From a virus, in the IMG/VR virus record IMGVR_UViG_3300025098_000117, positions 1 through 39,129 of that record: 39,129 nucleotides of DNA; one strand, written 5' to 3'. This document shows, one piece after another, positions 1 through 10,468 of this stretch; positions within the stretch are counted from its first letter, which is position 1; every line of letters starts with the position of its first letter. The position numbers and the translations under genes were made by a program. A model generated the notes under the pieces. That model made no database searches and was not told where the DNA came from. It worked only from the letters and a program-made list of their open reading frames with translations.

Positions 1-3000
1 AGTGTAACTAGTGCAAGTGACCCAAGAGGATTTGACCAAGGCGATGCAGGTAAAGGTGCTTGGATTGACGGAGCAGAATTAGACAGTGCAAGTATTGAAG
101 CAAGTATGTTATTCCACGCAGCAACATTTATTACACCAGGTGTTGATGCAATTACAATGACTAATGGTGTAAGAGTTGAATGGTTAAACTCATTTACATA
201 TTTTGCTAATAGAGGATTATATGCTGTTAACGGTTCTACTGGCAGAACTGCATACGGAACTACAAATTATGGTGCAGAAGTTAGATCAATTGGTTCAGCA
301 AGTGTTTATGGTAACTATGGCGCAGTAGTAGACGGTTCGGATACACTAATGTATCTTATTCAACATAACTTTGGATATATTGGTTCTGGAAAATTTGCTG
401 ATAACGATGACAGCAGAGCAATACAAAGTCAAGAAGTAACTGAACTTAACAGTGGTAAAATTAATTTTGTAACTACAGATCACACAGGCGGATTTAGAAT
501 TGGAGACAATTTCTTTGTAGATTTTGAAACTGGAAATACTACAATTAATATTGATACATTAACTGTAAATCAATTTAATGCATTACGTGTTAACACAGGA
601 GCAGACACTACTGTTATTGACGGAGCGTTTATTGATACTGGTAATTTAATTCTTGCTAATAATATTATACAATCTGATAGCGGAGATTTAAGTCTAGCAA
701 GTGCAACTGATAAAATTAATTTACAAGATAATACTAACATAACAGGAAACTTAGGTATCAGCGGTGACTTTAGTTTCGGCGGCGCTCTAAACATAGGCGG
801 AGATCAAACAACTGATAGTCTTACATTTAATACTGCATTAGATCAAGATTTTAATCCGCATCAACATCAAACATTTTCATTAGGTTCGTTTGCCAAACAA
901 TGGTTACAAGCACACTTAGACAAAATAGAAACTCCCGACATTGACATATATGACAATGTAATTGAAACTACACAACCAGACGCAGATTTAGAGCTACGTG
1001 CAGCAGGCACAGGAAATATTCGTATTACTGATAGTGCTAGATTTACTAATAATGTAACTATTAACGGTACAACTAATATACTTGACAATTTAAGTATTAC
1101 TGATAGTGTACTACCAATTGTAGGTGATGTCAATCAAACTGGCAACTTTACTATTAGTGAAGATGCTGACATAGGTCAAAACATCAATGTAGGCGCAAGT
1201 GCGCAATTTGAAGAAATACTAGTTGATGATAATTTTATTACAACAACTACTACACACACTCCTTTAGAGCTACGTGCAGCAGGCACAGGCACAGTTAACT
1301 TACAGGATAGTGTCAATGTAACAAACAACCTAACAGCCAGCGACACGACTGCTACAAACGCTAATATAACGCTTAATGCTACCACAGACAACGCTAACAT
1401 AGGTAGTATTGAAATAAATGATAATAATATTAGTGCAACATCAACAGATTCTAATTTAATACTAAATGCCGACGACGAAGTTAGGGTTAGTGGAACCGAT
1501 GTTGTGTTTGGACAAGACCTTACAGTAGCAGGACTTACTGATTTATTAGGCAGTACTACATCTATAACAGGGTCTCTAAACCACACGGGTGATAGAGGAA
1601 CTAACACAGGCAGTGATTTTACACTAAACGGCGAATTTACAGTTGACAATGTTTATATTGAAGATAACTTTATTACTACTACCTCAGGTAACTTAATATT
1701 ACAAGCAACTGGCGATATAGATATTGACAGCAATAATGTTGAAATTGCAAATGATTTAGATGTAGACGGTGTTACTAATTTAGATGTAACAAACATAGAT
1801 GGAACTATTACACACGTCGGTGATAGAACACAAACAGGCGACTACAATATTGGCGGCGAATTAACTGTTGATAATGTTTATATTGAAGATAACTTTATTA
1901 CTACTACCTCAGGTAATCTAGTACTAACACATCCTAGTCCAGATTTAGAAATTATTTCAGAATCTTTATCGATGATAGTTTCAAAAACTGCTGTTAATAA
2001 CAGCAGGGTGTCATTTAGCTTTGATGGTTACGGACCAAATGTTGAAACTACTATATTTGACGCTAATTTGATTGATGAAATTAGAATTGGCAGCCAATTT
2101 CCTGTAGTTCCCACTATTGGGCATTATATAAAAATAACATTTCCGGACAGTACATATGCTATACTTAGAAAAGGCAGCAGGTCTATTTCGCAACAAGTAA
2201 CCTATAGTGTTCCTGAAGTTATATACCATAATACTATTCCTAGAAACTGGGACGGACAATATGTTACAATAGAAAACGGTCCTATAGCAAACTATACATC
2301 TACTAATAGCACACGAGATATTATTGTTAATAGTAACGATGTTGAAATAGTACAAGACGTAACTATTAGCGGCACTACAAATTTACAAAATACGAATTTT
2401 ACAGGCACAGTTACACACATAGGAAATACTTTACAAACCGGAAACTTGGATATTGGAGGCGAGATATCCAACGGTGATATTTTAATTGAAGATAACTTTA
2501 TTACAACAACTACGTTAAATTCAGACTTAGAATTACGCACTAGTGGTACAGGCGAAGTTATAATTGATCCTAGCGATACTGTAACAATTGATAATAATCT
2601 AACTGTTGGCGGCACACTAACATATCAAGGCGCATTGACTATTAATGGTGATGTTGCATTACTAGGAAATACACAAGACGGTAGTTTAACTGTTACTGAT
2701 AATTTTGATGTTACAGGAACACTAGATATTAGTTCACAAGCACAGTTTGAAGATGTACGTATTGAAGATAATTTTATTACAACTACACAAAGTAGTAGTG
2801 ATTTAGAATTACGTGCTAGTGGCACAGGTGAAGTACTTGTACCAAATAACAATGTACAAGTCAATAATAATTTATTTACAGCAAGTATATCAACAGGCGA
2901 CATAACTGTAAACAATGATTTAGTCCTTAACGAAATTGTAATACCGCCTAGTATTATTGAAATAGACGATAACTTTATTAGCACCAAGGTATCAAATGCT

Positions 3001-4782
3001 GACTTAGAACTACGTGCAACTGGTGATGTTGTTGTTCAAGAAAATACTATTATAGAGCAAAACTTAACCGTAAACGGTGATACTAATCTACAAGACACTA
3101 CAATTAACGGCACACTAACACAGGTTGGAAATACTACACAAACCGGCAATTATGATCTAACAGGTATTCTAACTGTCGGAATGTTAACAATGTCAAGACC
3201 ATTACAGGCCGGCGATATTAATATTAGCGGAAATGTTGTTGAAACTATTGTTACTCATTCAAACTTAGATTTACGTGCAGCAGGAACAGGACAAGTTAGA
3301 CTGCAAGAAAATGTAGATATACAAAATAATCTAACAGTGCGCAATTTTAATGTTGATAGTATAAATGTCGCTAATAGTGTTGATTTAGAAGTAGCACAAC
3401 TTAGCACGAATATACAGTTTGAAGACAATGTTATTACTACTACAGCGCCAACGAGTTATAGTGTTGGTGGAACACTACGCCTTAACGAAGTAGCAAAAAT
3501 TGTAGATGCGCCCCCTCTCGTCAATGCCAATGCTAATAATACTATATGGTTTTATAATGATGAGGGTGCAACATTCACAGAACAATATCAATTAAATCAA
3601 GATGCAGCAACTGACAGGGTAATGTTTTGGACACCGGGAGATAATATAGTTGACTACGGTGTTCAAACTGGCGATTACTTTTCTATTACAAAAGGCAGTA
3701 CTATTTTTGTAGGACAAATAACTAGCACCTTAGGCGTTAACTTAATAGATGCCTGGACATATACTGAAGTATTTAAAACAGGATATATTGATAATAACGT
3801 AGATAATGTAACTGAAGTAACAGTTACAGTGGGTACAAGTCTAGTATCAGTATCAAATTTAGAACTTAGAGCAGCAGGTACTGGAAGTGTATTATTACAA
3901 AATATAGAAATCAACAATGATATTATTGGTACAAATATTGATGAAGGCGACACTTTAACATTAACACTAGCACCTACAGAAGATTTAATAATTGATTCTA
4001 CAGAGTCTCTTCAAATTCCTAAAGGCACTACAGCACAAAGAGTACAAGCACAAGATACTTTCTTAGACGGTGGAGCAGCCTTAAACAGCAGCACTATACT
4101 AGACGGCGGAGATGCTACAACTGTGTTTGGAGCAAGTGATACCATTTATAACTCAGGTTCTGCACTATTGACAACCTCAGGAAATATTGGCGACATAAGA
4201 TTTAATACTGACGATAACGTATTTGAAGGCACTGGATTAACAAGCACAATATCACTGGGTGGTGTATATTCAGAAGACAGACAAACTAGCATTACTGCTG
4301 ACACAGCAACAAATTCAATACAATTTGTAGTTAATTCAACAACAGTAGGCGAAGTTAACTCTAATGGATTGTCAATACACGGTATACAAACCGATGACAT
4401 ACTTTTAGATAACAATATTATTAGCACAACAGTTTCAGATTCGGATTTAGATCTAAGAGCAAACGGAACTGGAGAATTAGTACTAGACGATCTATCTTTT
4501 AAAAATAATGTTATTAAAGATAATGGCAATAACTTAATCATTAAAAATACCGGTTTTGGTCACGCCAAAATATCAGGATCTTATGGTGTTGTAGTTCCAA
4601 GCGGCGCTACTGTAGTACCGTCACCTGCACCGCAAGTTGGAGATACTAGATGGAACACTACTACTAACTTATTAGAAACTTGGAACGGCACTACTTACGT
4701 ATCTTCAGCAGGTGTTGCCGCAGCTATAACAGCCGAAGAGTTTGATGATTTACTATTAGAATTTACTCTAATATTTGGGTAA
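1..4782 (+). CDS. Giant repeat-built virion structural protein, 5' end outside window
   Basis: The frame is open from base 1, so the N-terminus is missing; 1593 codons are visible. The visible start aligns with about residue 459 of the next gene's protein, in the middle of a beta-helix domain (shared SDPRGF, FHAATFITPGVDA and NSFTYFA motifs). A conserved block (DHTGGFRIGDNFFV) follows. The rest is an array of 75-80-residue units of the type DNFITTT...DLELRAAGTG...NLTVNG...THVGNTTQTGN, with about eight clear copies and several decayed ones. Two non-repeat segments interrupt the array near 1930-2330 and 3450-3840. The C-terminus has a PSGATVVP...GDTRWNTTTNLLETWNG module, also found in the glycine-rich adhesins. 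It is probably a tail-fibre or surface-appendage protein. The class is known from marine T4-like phages; exact position in the virion cannot be told. Confidence 0.8.
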   Translation, partial: SVTSASDPRGFDQGDAGKGAWIDGAELDSASIEASMLFHAATFITPGVDAITMTNGVRVEWLNSFTYFANRGLYAVNGSTGRTAYGTTNYGAEVRSIGSASVYGNYGAVVDGSDTLMYLIQHNFGYIGSGKFADNDDSRAIQSQEVTELNSGKINFVTTDHTGGFRIGDNFFVDFETGNTTINIDTLTVNQFNALRVNTGADTTVIDGAFIDTGNLILANNIIQSDSGDLSLASATDKINLQDNTNITGNLGISGDFSFGGALNIGGDQTTDSLTFNTALDQDFNPHQHQTFSLGSFAKQWLQAHLDKIETPDIDIYDNVIETTQPDADLELRAAGTGNIRITDSARFTNNVTINGTTNILDNLSITDSVLPIVGDVNQTGNFTISEDADIGQNINVGASAQFEEILVDDNFITTTTTHTPLELRAAGTGTVNLQDSVNVTNNLTASDTTATNANITLNATTDNANIGSIEINDNNISATSTDSNLILNADDEVRVSGTDVVFGQDLTVAGLTDLLGSTTSITGSLNHTGDRGTNTGSDFTLNGEFTVDNVYIEDNFITTTSGNLILQATGDIDIDSNNVEIANDLDVDGVTNLDVTNIDGTITHVGDRTQTGDYNIGGELTVDNVYIEDNFITTTSGNLVLTHPSPDLEIISESLSMIVSKTAVNNSRVSFSFDGYGPNVETTIFDANLIDEIRIGSQFPVVPTIGHYIKITFPDSTYAILRKGSRSISQQVTYSVPEVIYHNTIPRNWDGQYVTIENGPIANYTSTNSTRDIIVNSNDVEIVQDVTISGTTNLQNTNFTGTVTHIGNTLQTGNLDIGGEISNGDILIEDNFITTTTLNSDLELRTSGTGEVIIDPSDTVTIDNNLTVGGTLTYQGALTINGDVALLGNTQDGSLTVTDNFDVTGTLDISSQAQFEDVRIEDNFITTTQSSSDLELRASGTGEVLVPNNNVQVNNNLFTASISTGDITVNNDLVLNEIVIPPSIIEIDDNFISTKVSNADLELRATGDVVVQENTIIEQNLTVNGDTNLQDTTINGTLTQVGNTTQTGNYDLTGILTVGMLTMSRPLQAGDINISGNVVETIVTHSNLDLRAAGTGQVRLQENVDIQNNLTVRNFNVDSINVANSVDLEVAQLSTNIQFEDNVITTTAPTSYSVGGTLRLNEVAKIVDAPPLVNANANNTIWFYNDEGATFTEQYQLNQDAATDRVMFWTPGDNIVDYGVQTGDYFSITKGSTIFVGQITSTLGVNLIDAWTYTEVFKTGYIDNNVDNVTEVTVTVGTSLVSVSNLELRAAGTGSVLLQNIEINNDIIGTNIDEGDTLTLTLAPTEDLIIDSTESLQIPKGTTAQRVQAQDTFLDGGAALNSSTILDGGDATTVFGASDTIYNSGSALLTTSGNIGDIRFNTDDNVFEGTGLTSTISLGGVYSEDRQTSITADTATNSIQFVVNSTTVGEVNSNGLSIHGIQTDDILLDNNIISTTVSDSDLDLRANGTGELVLDDLSFKNNVIKDNGNNLIIKNTGFGHAKISGSYGVVVPSGATVVPSPAPQVGDTRWNTTTNLLETWNGTTYVSSAGVAAAITAEEFDDLLLEFTLIFG
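988..1289 (+). repeat. Exact 26-base repeat encoding LELRAAGTG, two copies here and one in the next gene
   Basis: Identical 26-base stretches lie at 988-1013, 1264-1289 and 7540-7565. They are the best conserved part of the protein repeat unit and are identical between two paralogous genes, so they could support recombination between them. Confidence 0.85.
1648..1916 (+). repeat. 44-base exact direct repeat
   Basis: Positions 1648-1691 and 1873-1916 are identical, 225 bases (75 codons) apart. This gives the size of one protein repeat unit (VYIEDNFITTTSGN) and suggests a recent unit duplication. Confidence 0.9.
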
Positions 4783-4804
4783 CTCATACCTTTTTTACAT
4801 AATC

Positions 4805-4812
4805 GATAAATA
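4805..4812 (+). promoter_or_regulatory. T4-type late promoter, GATAAATA
   Basis: GATAAATA lies in the gap between two giant genes, in the context CGATAAATACTATTAAT. It differs from the T4 late consensus TATAAATA only in the first base. By T4 spacing, transcription would start near 4818, leaving a leader of about 127 nt before the start codon at 4945. The same octamer recurs at 17045, at 37689 and, on the minus strand, at 37664. Confidence 0.65.
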
Positions 4813-4817
4813 CTATT

Positions 4818-4944
4818 AATGCAAAGCAAGACCAGTATCATTCTATGTTTGATATGCTGAGCAGGACTAACTGTGGTTATCCGGCAAAGAGCGAAAGCTG
4901 AAAATTTGGGTAGAGGGACAGGATCCCCGTATTGAGGAGAAAAG
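4818..4944 (+). promoter_or_regulatory. Long 5' leader of the 1839-aa gene, possibly structured
   Basis: About 127 nt separate the predicted late start site from the ATG; other late leaders here are 15-22 nt. The stretch is visibly richer in G and C than its surroundings. It has short self-complementary pieces: AGC-GAAA-GCT near 4890, with a GNRA-type loop, and GGG...CCC near 4917-4928. A Shine-Dalgarno GAGGAGA (about 4934-4940) precedes the ATG. Two tiny reading frames (13 and 18 codons) are present but lack ribosome binding sites. Function is unknown. Confidence 0.35.
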
Positions 4945-7900
4945 ATGAGCGCCATCGGTCGTATTAGCGGTCCGCTCTTAAAGTCGAACTTGATTCGTAA
5001 TGGAATCGATTTAGCTTTTGAGACGGATTTATTATATCTTGATGTAAACAATCAACGCATCGGTATCAAAAACGTAACACCTCAATACGAATTAGACGTC
5101 ACAGGTACAACACGTACAACAAATTTAACAGTTACTAATAGAGCAGATATTGGAGATGTAAATATCCAAAATAATACCATCTGGAGTGATGGCCAATATC
5201 TTAACTTAGGTACCCTTGATAATATAGTTTATAATAATAAATTACGTGTAGATGACATTGATATTGAAGGTAATGTCATCAGTACAAACACATCAAATTC
5301 AAACTTAGAACTACGTCCAAACGGCACAGGTACTGTAGAAGTACTAGCAGATATGAACGTCGGTGGAAACATTCACGCAACTGGTAATATATCTGCAGAT
5401 GGTAATATTACACTAGGCGATGCTGACACCGATAATATTACGTTTAATGCTGATGTTGCTAGTAATATTATTCCAGATATAGACAGAACTTATACACTAG
5501 GTACAGCAGGAACAGTATATTCAGAAGGCTCTACTTATACAGCAGGCGACATTACAATAACTGTAAACAACGGCACTGGAACACTATCTATACCAGCAGC
5601 CGGCGTTGTTTGGGTAGACGATGTAGCATCAGAAACAACAGGATATTATTATCTAATAACACTAAACACAATATCAGGTACTAGATATTCTGCAACTACT
5701 ACTACTGCCTGGACTGGAACAAATCCGCAAACAGTAAGTGTATCTGTTCCAGATATTCCTAACGGAACATACAACGTTACACAAATACAAAAAGATGCTA
5801 AACGTTGGGACGATGTTTGGGTTAGGTCTATTACTACTGACGGTGTTAATACTGGTAACATTAGTGTTGATGGTATTAATTTAACATTACGTCAAGGAAA
5901 TATTTATTATGTTGCTGAAAACGGTGATGATGCAAACTATGGTGATCATCCGCAAGATCCGTTTGCATCATTGGCTTACGCATTAAGTGTTGCAGCAACA
6001 GATGTTAGTAACGGCGAACTTGCTCCAACTATACATATTCTTCCAGGTGTGTACACAGAAACATTTCCGTTAACAGTTCCAGCAGGCGTTACAGTTAAAG
6101 GCGAAAGTTTAAGAAGTGTAAAAATTGTTCCTACAGTAGCAACACAAGATTTAGATGCATTTTTGCTAAATGGCGAAAGCACTATAGAAGATGTCACAGT
6201 TGCAGATTTTTATTATAACAGTGGCAACGACACAGGATATGCTTTCCGTTTTGCTACAGGGTTTACTGTAACTAGTCGTAGTCCGTATATTAAAAACACT
6301 ACAGTAATTACAAAAGGTAGCGTAACAAGCCCAAGTGATCCAAGAGGTTTTGCACAAGGTGATGCTGGTAAAGGCGCTCTAGTAGACGGCAGTGCCGCCA
6401 CAACAAACAGTCGCGAAGCAGCAATGCTTTTCCACGCAGCAACATTTATTACACCAGGTGTAGATGCACTTACAGCAACCAACGGTGCTAGAATTGAGTG
6501 GTTAAACTCATTTACTTACTTTGCTGATAGAGGATTATATGCATTTGACGGAACAACTGGATTAAAGGGTGACGGTAAAACACGCATTAGACTAAGTGGC
6601 TTATCAGGAACTGCTCCGGCAGCAGCACAAACTGTAACATTTACGTCAACAGACAGTTCAACAGTAGTTGGCCCATTAACAATTGAAAGTGTTGAAAACG
6701 GCGATATACTTATTGTTGATGGTAAGAATACAGACTTAATTGGCTTTGACACAACACCAGCAACTATTGCATTTAGTGGAGGCGGCTCTGCAACTACAAT
6801 TGAAAATGTAGATGTACGAGACTTTGGTGCTGAAATTAGAATGATTGGTAGTGCTAGTGTTTATGGTAACTTTGGATTAGTAGGTGACGGACCGGGTGTA
6901 TTAGTTTACGCTATTGGACATAATCTAGCATATATTGGTAACGGAAAAGAAGTTACTAATGAAACAAGTACAGTTATTCAAGCAAACGAAGTAGTTGAAA
7001 CAAATGATGCACAGATACGTTATAACTCAGTAGACCACAAAGGTGACTTTAGAGTTGGAGATTTATTTTATGTAAATCAAGAAACAGGTAGTGCTGCATT
7101 TAGTGTTAGCGACTTTATTATTAACACAACTAATGGAGTTTCTTTTAATACAGGAAGCGATACTACATTTGTAGACGGAACTAAAATTGAAACTGGTGAC
7201 TGGCGTATTAGTGGCAACACTATTCAAACTCTAACGCAAGACGCAGACTTTGCAGCAGCAAGTGGACAAATTAATTTATTAGATAACGTTGACATTACTG
7301 GTGATTTAGATGTCACAGGTAATGTAACTATTGGCGGCAACATTACAATTGGTGACGAAGCAAGTGATACTATTCAGTTTGTTGCAGGAATTGACAGTGA
7401 TATTATTCCAAGATTAGATAGCACATATAGCTTAGGTACTGCTACAAAAACTTGGAGCAATTTGTATGTAAATCAAATCGATGTAGATAGTTTACAAATA
7501 CGTGACAATTATATTACAACAACAGAAACAGAAGCAGACTTAGAGCTACGTGCAGCAGGCACAGGTCAAGTAGTTGTACCTAGTAACAATGTACAAATAG
7601 ATAATGATCTAACTGTAGATGGAACAGTTACACTTGCTAATACAGCTATTACAGGCACACTAACACTAGTTGGTGATTTAAATCAAACAGGTAATTATAC
7701 ACTTACTGAAGATTTAACTGTTGGACAAAATCTAACTGTTGGTGCCGCAGCACAGTTTGAAGAAATATTAATTAATAATAATTTTATTACAACTACTACA
7801 ACTGATGTAGATTTAGAATTACGTGCTAACGGAACTGGCGAAATACTTGTTCCTAGTAACGATGTAAATATTACCAACAACTTATCAGTTACAGGCGACA

Positions 7901-10464
7901 TTGATGCTAATAACTTAACAGTTACAGCAAACATAACAGCAAATGATGCTAACATTGGCGATATACAAATTAGTGGAACAACTGTAGAAGCAACAGCTTC
8001 AACTGCAGATTTAGAATTACGTGCTAATGGCACAGGGGTTGTGACTGTTCCTACTAGTGATGTTGTATTTGGCCAAGCATTAACAGTTAACGGTACTACT
8101 GATTTACAAAGCGTAAACGTAAGCGGTGGCTTAGTGCATTTTGGTAATACTGTACAAACAGGTACCTTTACTCTTTCTGGGGGAGAGTTTACAAACGGCA
8201 ATATTAGCATTGACGGAAACACAATTGAAACAACTGACACAAGTTCAAACTTAGAACTACGTGCAAATAGTAGTGGTATTATCAGTATACCAACTAATAA
8301 TGTTACAATTACAAACGACCTAGATGTAGACGGTATTACTAATCTAGACGATACAAATATTGACGGCACATTAACACACGTTGGCAGCACTACACAAACT
8401 GGTAACTACACCGTTACTGGCGCATTTACAAACGGCACTATACAAATAGATAGTAATGTAATTGAAACTACAGTTACTACCAGCGACTTAGAACTACGTG
8501 CTAATGGCACAGGTACAATTAATTTCCCACAAAATGATGTTACATTTGGTCAAACACTAACAGTAAGTGGTAATACAGATTTACAAGATACAAATATAAC
8601 AGGGTTAGTTACACACGTAGGCAATACTACACAAACTGGTAACTTTACAATCGCCGGCGAAATTAGCAATGGTACTATTTTAATTGAAGATAATTTTATT
8701 ACAACTATTGATACAAATGTAGATTTAGAATTACGTGCTAACGGAACTGGCGAAGTTCTTATTCCTAATAACGATGTTAGAATTACTAATAACCTATTTG
8801 TTAACGGTGATGCTACATTAGGTGACACAACACTAACAGGTAATGTAAATATTACAGGTGACATAACACAAACTGGCGATTATTCAATTACAAGTGATCT
8901 TTCAGTTGGTGGAGATTTAACAGTTACACGTTCTGCACAGTTTGAAGAAATATTAATAGATGATAATTTTATTACAACTACCACAACCAGTGTAGATTTA
9001 GAATTACGTGCAAACAACACAGGTAAAATATTATTACCAGATAATGATTTACATATTGCAAATGATTTAACAGTAGACGGCACAATTACTGTAGGCGATA
9101 TTAATTCAGCAGGAACTATTACTGCTAACAGATTTAGTACTGGCAACATATTAATTGATGATAACTTTATTACTACAACGCAAAGTAATAGTGATCTAGA
9201 ACTTAGAGCAAATCAAACAGGTAATGTAACAGTACCAAGTAACGATGTTATAATAGAACAAACTTTAACTGTAAACAGCGACGCTGATCTAGACGATACA
9301 ACTATAACAGGTACTCTTACACACGTTGGTGACACTACACAAACTGGCGACTTTGGACTGTCAGGTAACTTAACAGTTTCGGGAGATATTAATTCTAGTG
9401 GAATACAGCTTGACGATATACGACTTGTAGGTAATGTATTAACCACAACATTGTCACAAAGCGATCTAGAACTTAGAGCCAACGGTACTGGTATTATTAC
9501 CATACCAAACAATGATGTTGAAATTACAGGCGACTTAACAGTTAACGGAATCTTAACAGTTACAGATGTTGATAGTATTGGTACTATTAGCGCCAATACT
9601 TTTCATACCGGCGATATACTTGTAGATGATAATTTTATTACAACAACAATCACAAGTAGTAATCTAGAATTACGGGCATCTGACACAGGTAGTATTGTAA
9701 TTGATACATTTAGTATTAATAATAGTACAATTAGTTCAACTGGCGATATAACAATTCAGTCAGGAAGTGAAGCGGTTATTATTGATGCTACGGGCTCACT
9801 TAAATTACCGTCTGGTGACACTAGTCAACGTCCAACTGGAGTTGCAGGACAAATTAGATTTAATTCAGAGCTTGCTAGATTTGAAGGATTTAATGGCACT
9901 AACTGGATTAATTTAAAAGGTGTTGAAGACTTAGATGGCGATACCCGTGTTACAGCCGAACTTACTGAAGGTGCAAATGACGATAAAATTAGATTTTATA
10001 ATGCAAACACGTTAACAGTAGATATTGATCAAAATAGATTAAATGCACTAAAAGTAACCGTAGATGACATCACCATTGATGGTAATTTGATAAGTACAAC
10101 TACAAATAATACTGATTTAGAATTAACGGCAAATGGTGTTGGTTCTGTTAAGTTTGACAACTTTGCGTTTAAAGATAATACCATAACTAATACAGTTGCT
10201 GATAGTGTAACAACTTTTGAAGCAACTAACAATGGTTATGTTAAGTTTGATGGAACATATGGTTTAGTTATACCAGCAGGCGGAAATGCAGCAAGACCGC
10301 CAGTTGCATATACAGAAGTTGGTCAATTACGTTGGAACACAGATGCAGCAAGAACTGAAATATATGACGGCGCAAACTGGGTATCAGTTGCAGGTTCGTC
10401 AGCAGGTATATCAAGAGCAGAAGCTGAAGAAATAGCATTCGAAATTGTATTGAGTTTAGGATAA
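4945..10464 (+). CDS. Giant virion structural protein with beta-helix and LELRANGTG repeats (1839 aa)
   Basis: The start is set by GAGGAGA five bases upstream of the ATG. The N-terminus (RISGPLLKSNLIRNGIDLAF, then LLYLDVNNQRIGI) looks like the conserved head of marine T4-like phage structural proteins. Residues about 320-690 begin YYVAENGDDANYGDHPQDPF and contain IHILPGVY and VKGESLRS, typical of a pectin-lyase-like right-handed beta-helix. It ends with the block DHKGDFRVGDLFYV. From about 700 to 1640 runs the array of DNFITTT/DLELRANGTG/THVGNTTQTGN units; about 12 LELRA-type units occur in the whole protein. Two copies of the RP...GQxRxN...W module close the protein. A segment of about 95 residues (about 190-284) splits one repeat unit between YTLGTA and KRWDDVWV. 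Paralogue of the upstream gene. Likely tail-fibre or appendage protein; no enzymatic site seen. Confidence 0.85.
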   Translation: MSAIGRISGPLLKSNLIRNGIDLAFETDLLYLDVNNQRIGIKNVTPQYELDVTGTTRTTNLTVTNRADIGDVNIQNNTIWSDGQYLNLGTLDNIVYNNKLRVDDIDIEGNVISTNTSNSNLELRPNGTGTVEVLADMNVGGNIHATGNISADGNITLGDADTDNITFNADVASNIIPDIDRTYTLGTAGTVYSEGSTYTAGDITITVNNGTGTLSIPAAGVVWVDDVASETTGYYYLITLNTISGTRYSATTTTAWTGTNPQTVSVSVPDIPNGTYNVTQIQKDAKRWDDVWVRSITTDGVNTGNISVDGINLTLRQGNIYYVAENGDDANYGDHPQDPFASLAYALSVAATDVSNGELAPTIHILPGVYTETFPLTVPAGVTVKGESLRSVKIVPTVATQDLDAFLLNGESTIEDVTVADFYYNSGNDTGYAFRFATGFTVTSRSPYIKNTTVITKGSVTSPSDPRGFAQGDAGKGALVDGSAATTNSREAAMLFHAATFITPGVDALTATNGARIEWLNSFTYFADRGLYAFDGTTGLKGDGKTRIRLSGLSGTAPAAAQTVTFTSTDSSTVVGPLTIESVENGDILIVDGKNTDLIGFDTTPATIAFSGGGSATTIENVDVRDFGAEIRMIGSASVYGNFGLVGDGPGVLVYAIGHNLAYIGNGKEVTNETSTVIQANEVVETNDAQIRYNSVDHKGDFRVGDLFYVNQETGSAAFSVSDFIINTTNGVSFNTGSDTTFVDGTKIETGDWRISGNTIQTLTQDADFAAASGQINLLDNVDITGDLDVTGNVTIGGNITIGDEASDTIQFVAGIDSDIIPRLDSTYSLGTATKTWSNLYVNQIDVDSLQIRDNYITTTETEADLELRAAGTGQVVVPSNNVQIDNDLTVDGTVTLANTAITGTLTLVGDLNQTGNYTLTEDLTVGQNLTVGAAAQFEEILINNNFITTTTTDVDLELRANGTGEILVPSNDVNITNNLSVTGDIDANNLTVTANITANDANIGDIQISGTTVEATASTADLELRANGTGVVTVPTSDVVFGQALTVNGTTDLQSVNVSGGLVHFGNTVQTGTFTLSGGEFTNGNISIDGNTIETTDTSSNLELRANSSGIISIPTNNVTITNDLDVDGITNLDDTNIDGTLTHVGSTTQTGNYTVTGAFTNGTIQIDSNVIETTVTTSDLELRANGTGTINFPQNDVTFGQTLTVSGNTDLQDTNITGLVTHVGNTTQTGNFTIAGEISNGTILIEDNFITTIDTNVDLELRANGTGEVLIPNNDVRITNNLFVNGDATLGDTTLTGNVNITGDITQTGDYSITSDLSVGGDLTVTRSAQFEEILIDDNFITTTTTSVDLELRANNTGKILLPDNDLHIANDLTVDGTITVGDINSAGTITANRFSTGNILIDDNFITTTQSNSDLELRANQTGNVTVPSNDVIIEQTLTVNSDADLDDTTITGTLTHVGDTTQTGDFGLSGNLTVSGDINSSGIQLDDIRLVGNVLTTTLSQSDLELRANGTGIITIPNNDVEITGDLTVNGILTVTDVDSIGTISANTFHTGDILVDDNFITTTITSSNLELRASDTGSIVIDTFSINNSTISSTGDITIQSGSEAVIIDATGSLKLPSGDTSQRPTGVAGQIRFNSELARFEGFNGTNWINLKGVEDLDGDTRVTAELTEGANDDKIRFYNANTLTVDIDQNRLNALKVTVDDITIDGNLISTTTNNTDLELTANGVGSVKFDNFAFKDNTITNTVADSVTTFEATNNGYVKFDGTYGLVIPAGGNAARPPVAYTEVGQLRWNTDAARTEIYDGANWVSVAGSSAGISRAEAEEIAFEIVLSLG

Positions 10465-10468
10465 AAAG

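Noticed and set aside
4818-4900. Two tiny plus-strand frames in the leader (13 and 18 codons)
   Set aside because: Neither has a ribosome binding site or a recognisable product, so they are not listed as genes.
4695-5051. Minus-strand frame spanning the gap between the two first-pair giants
   Set aside because: It overlaps both flanking plus-strand genes and shows no domain. The gap is better explained by a late promoter and leader.
7695-8390. Minus-strand open frame of 231 codons inside the 1839-aa gene
   Set aside because: It mirrors the plus-strand repeat array; the same low-complexity shadow appears opposite most repeats (for example 1176-1649 and 9213-9596). It has no ribosome binding site and no recognisable protein.
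1-10464. CRISPR-like array from regularly spaced short repeats
   Set aside because: The spaced repeats are in frame within long coding sequences, vary between copies and encode a protein motif.
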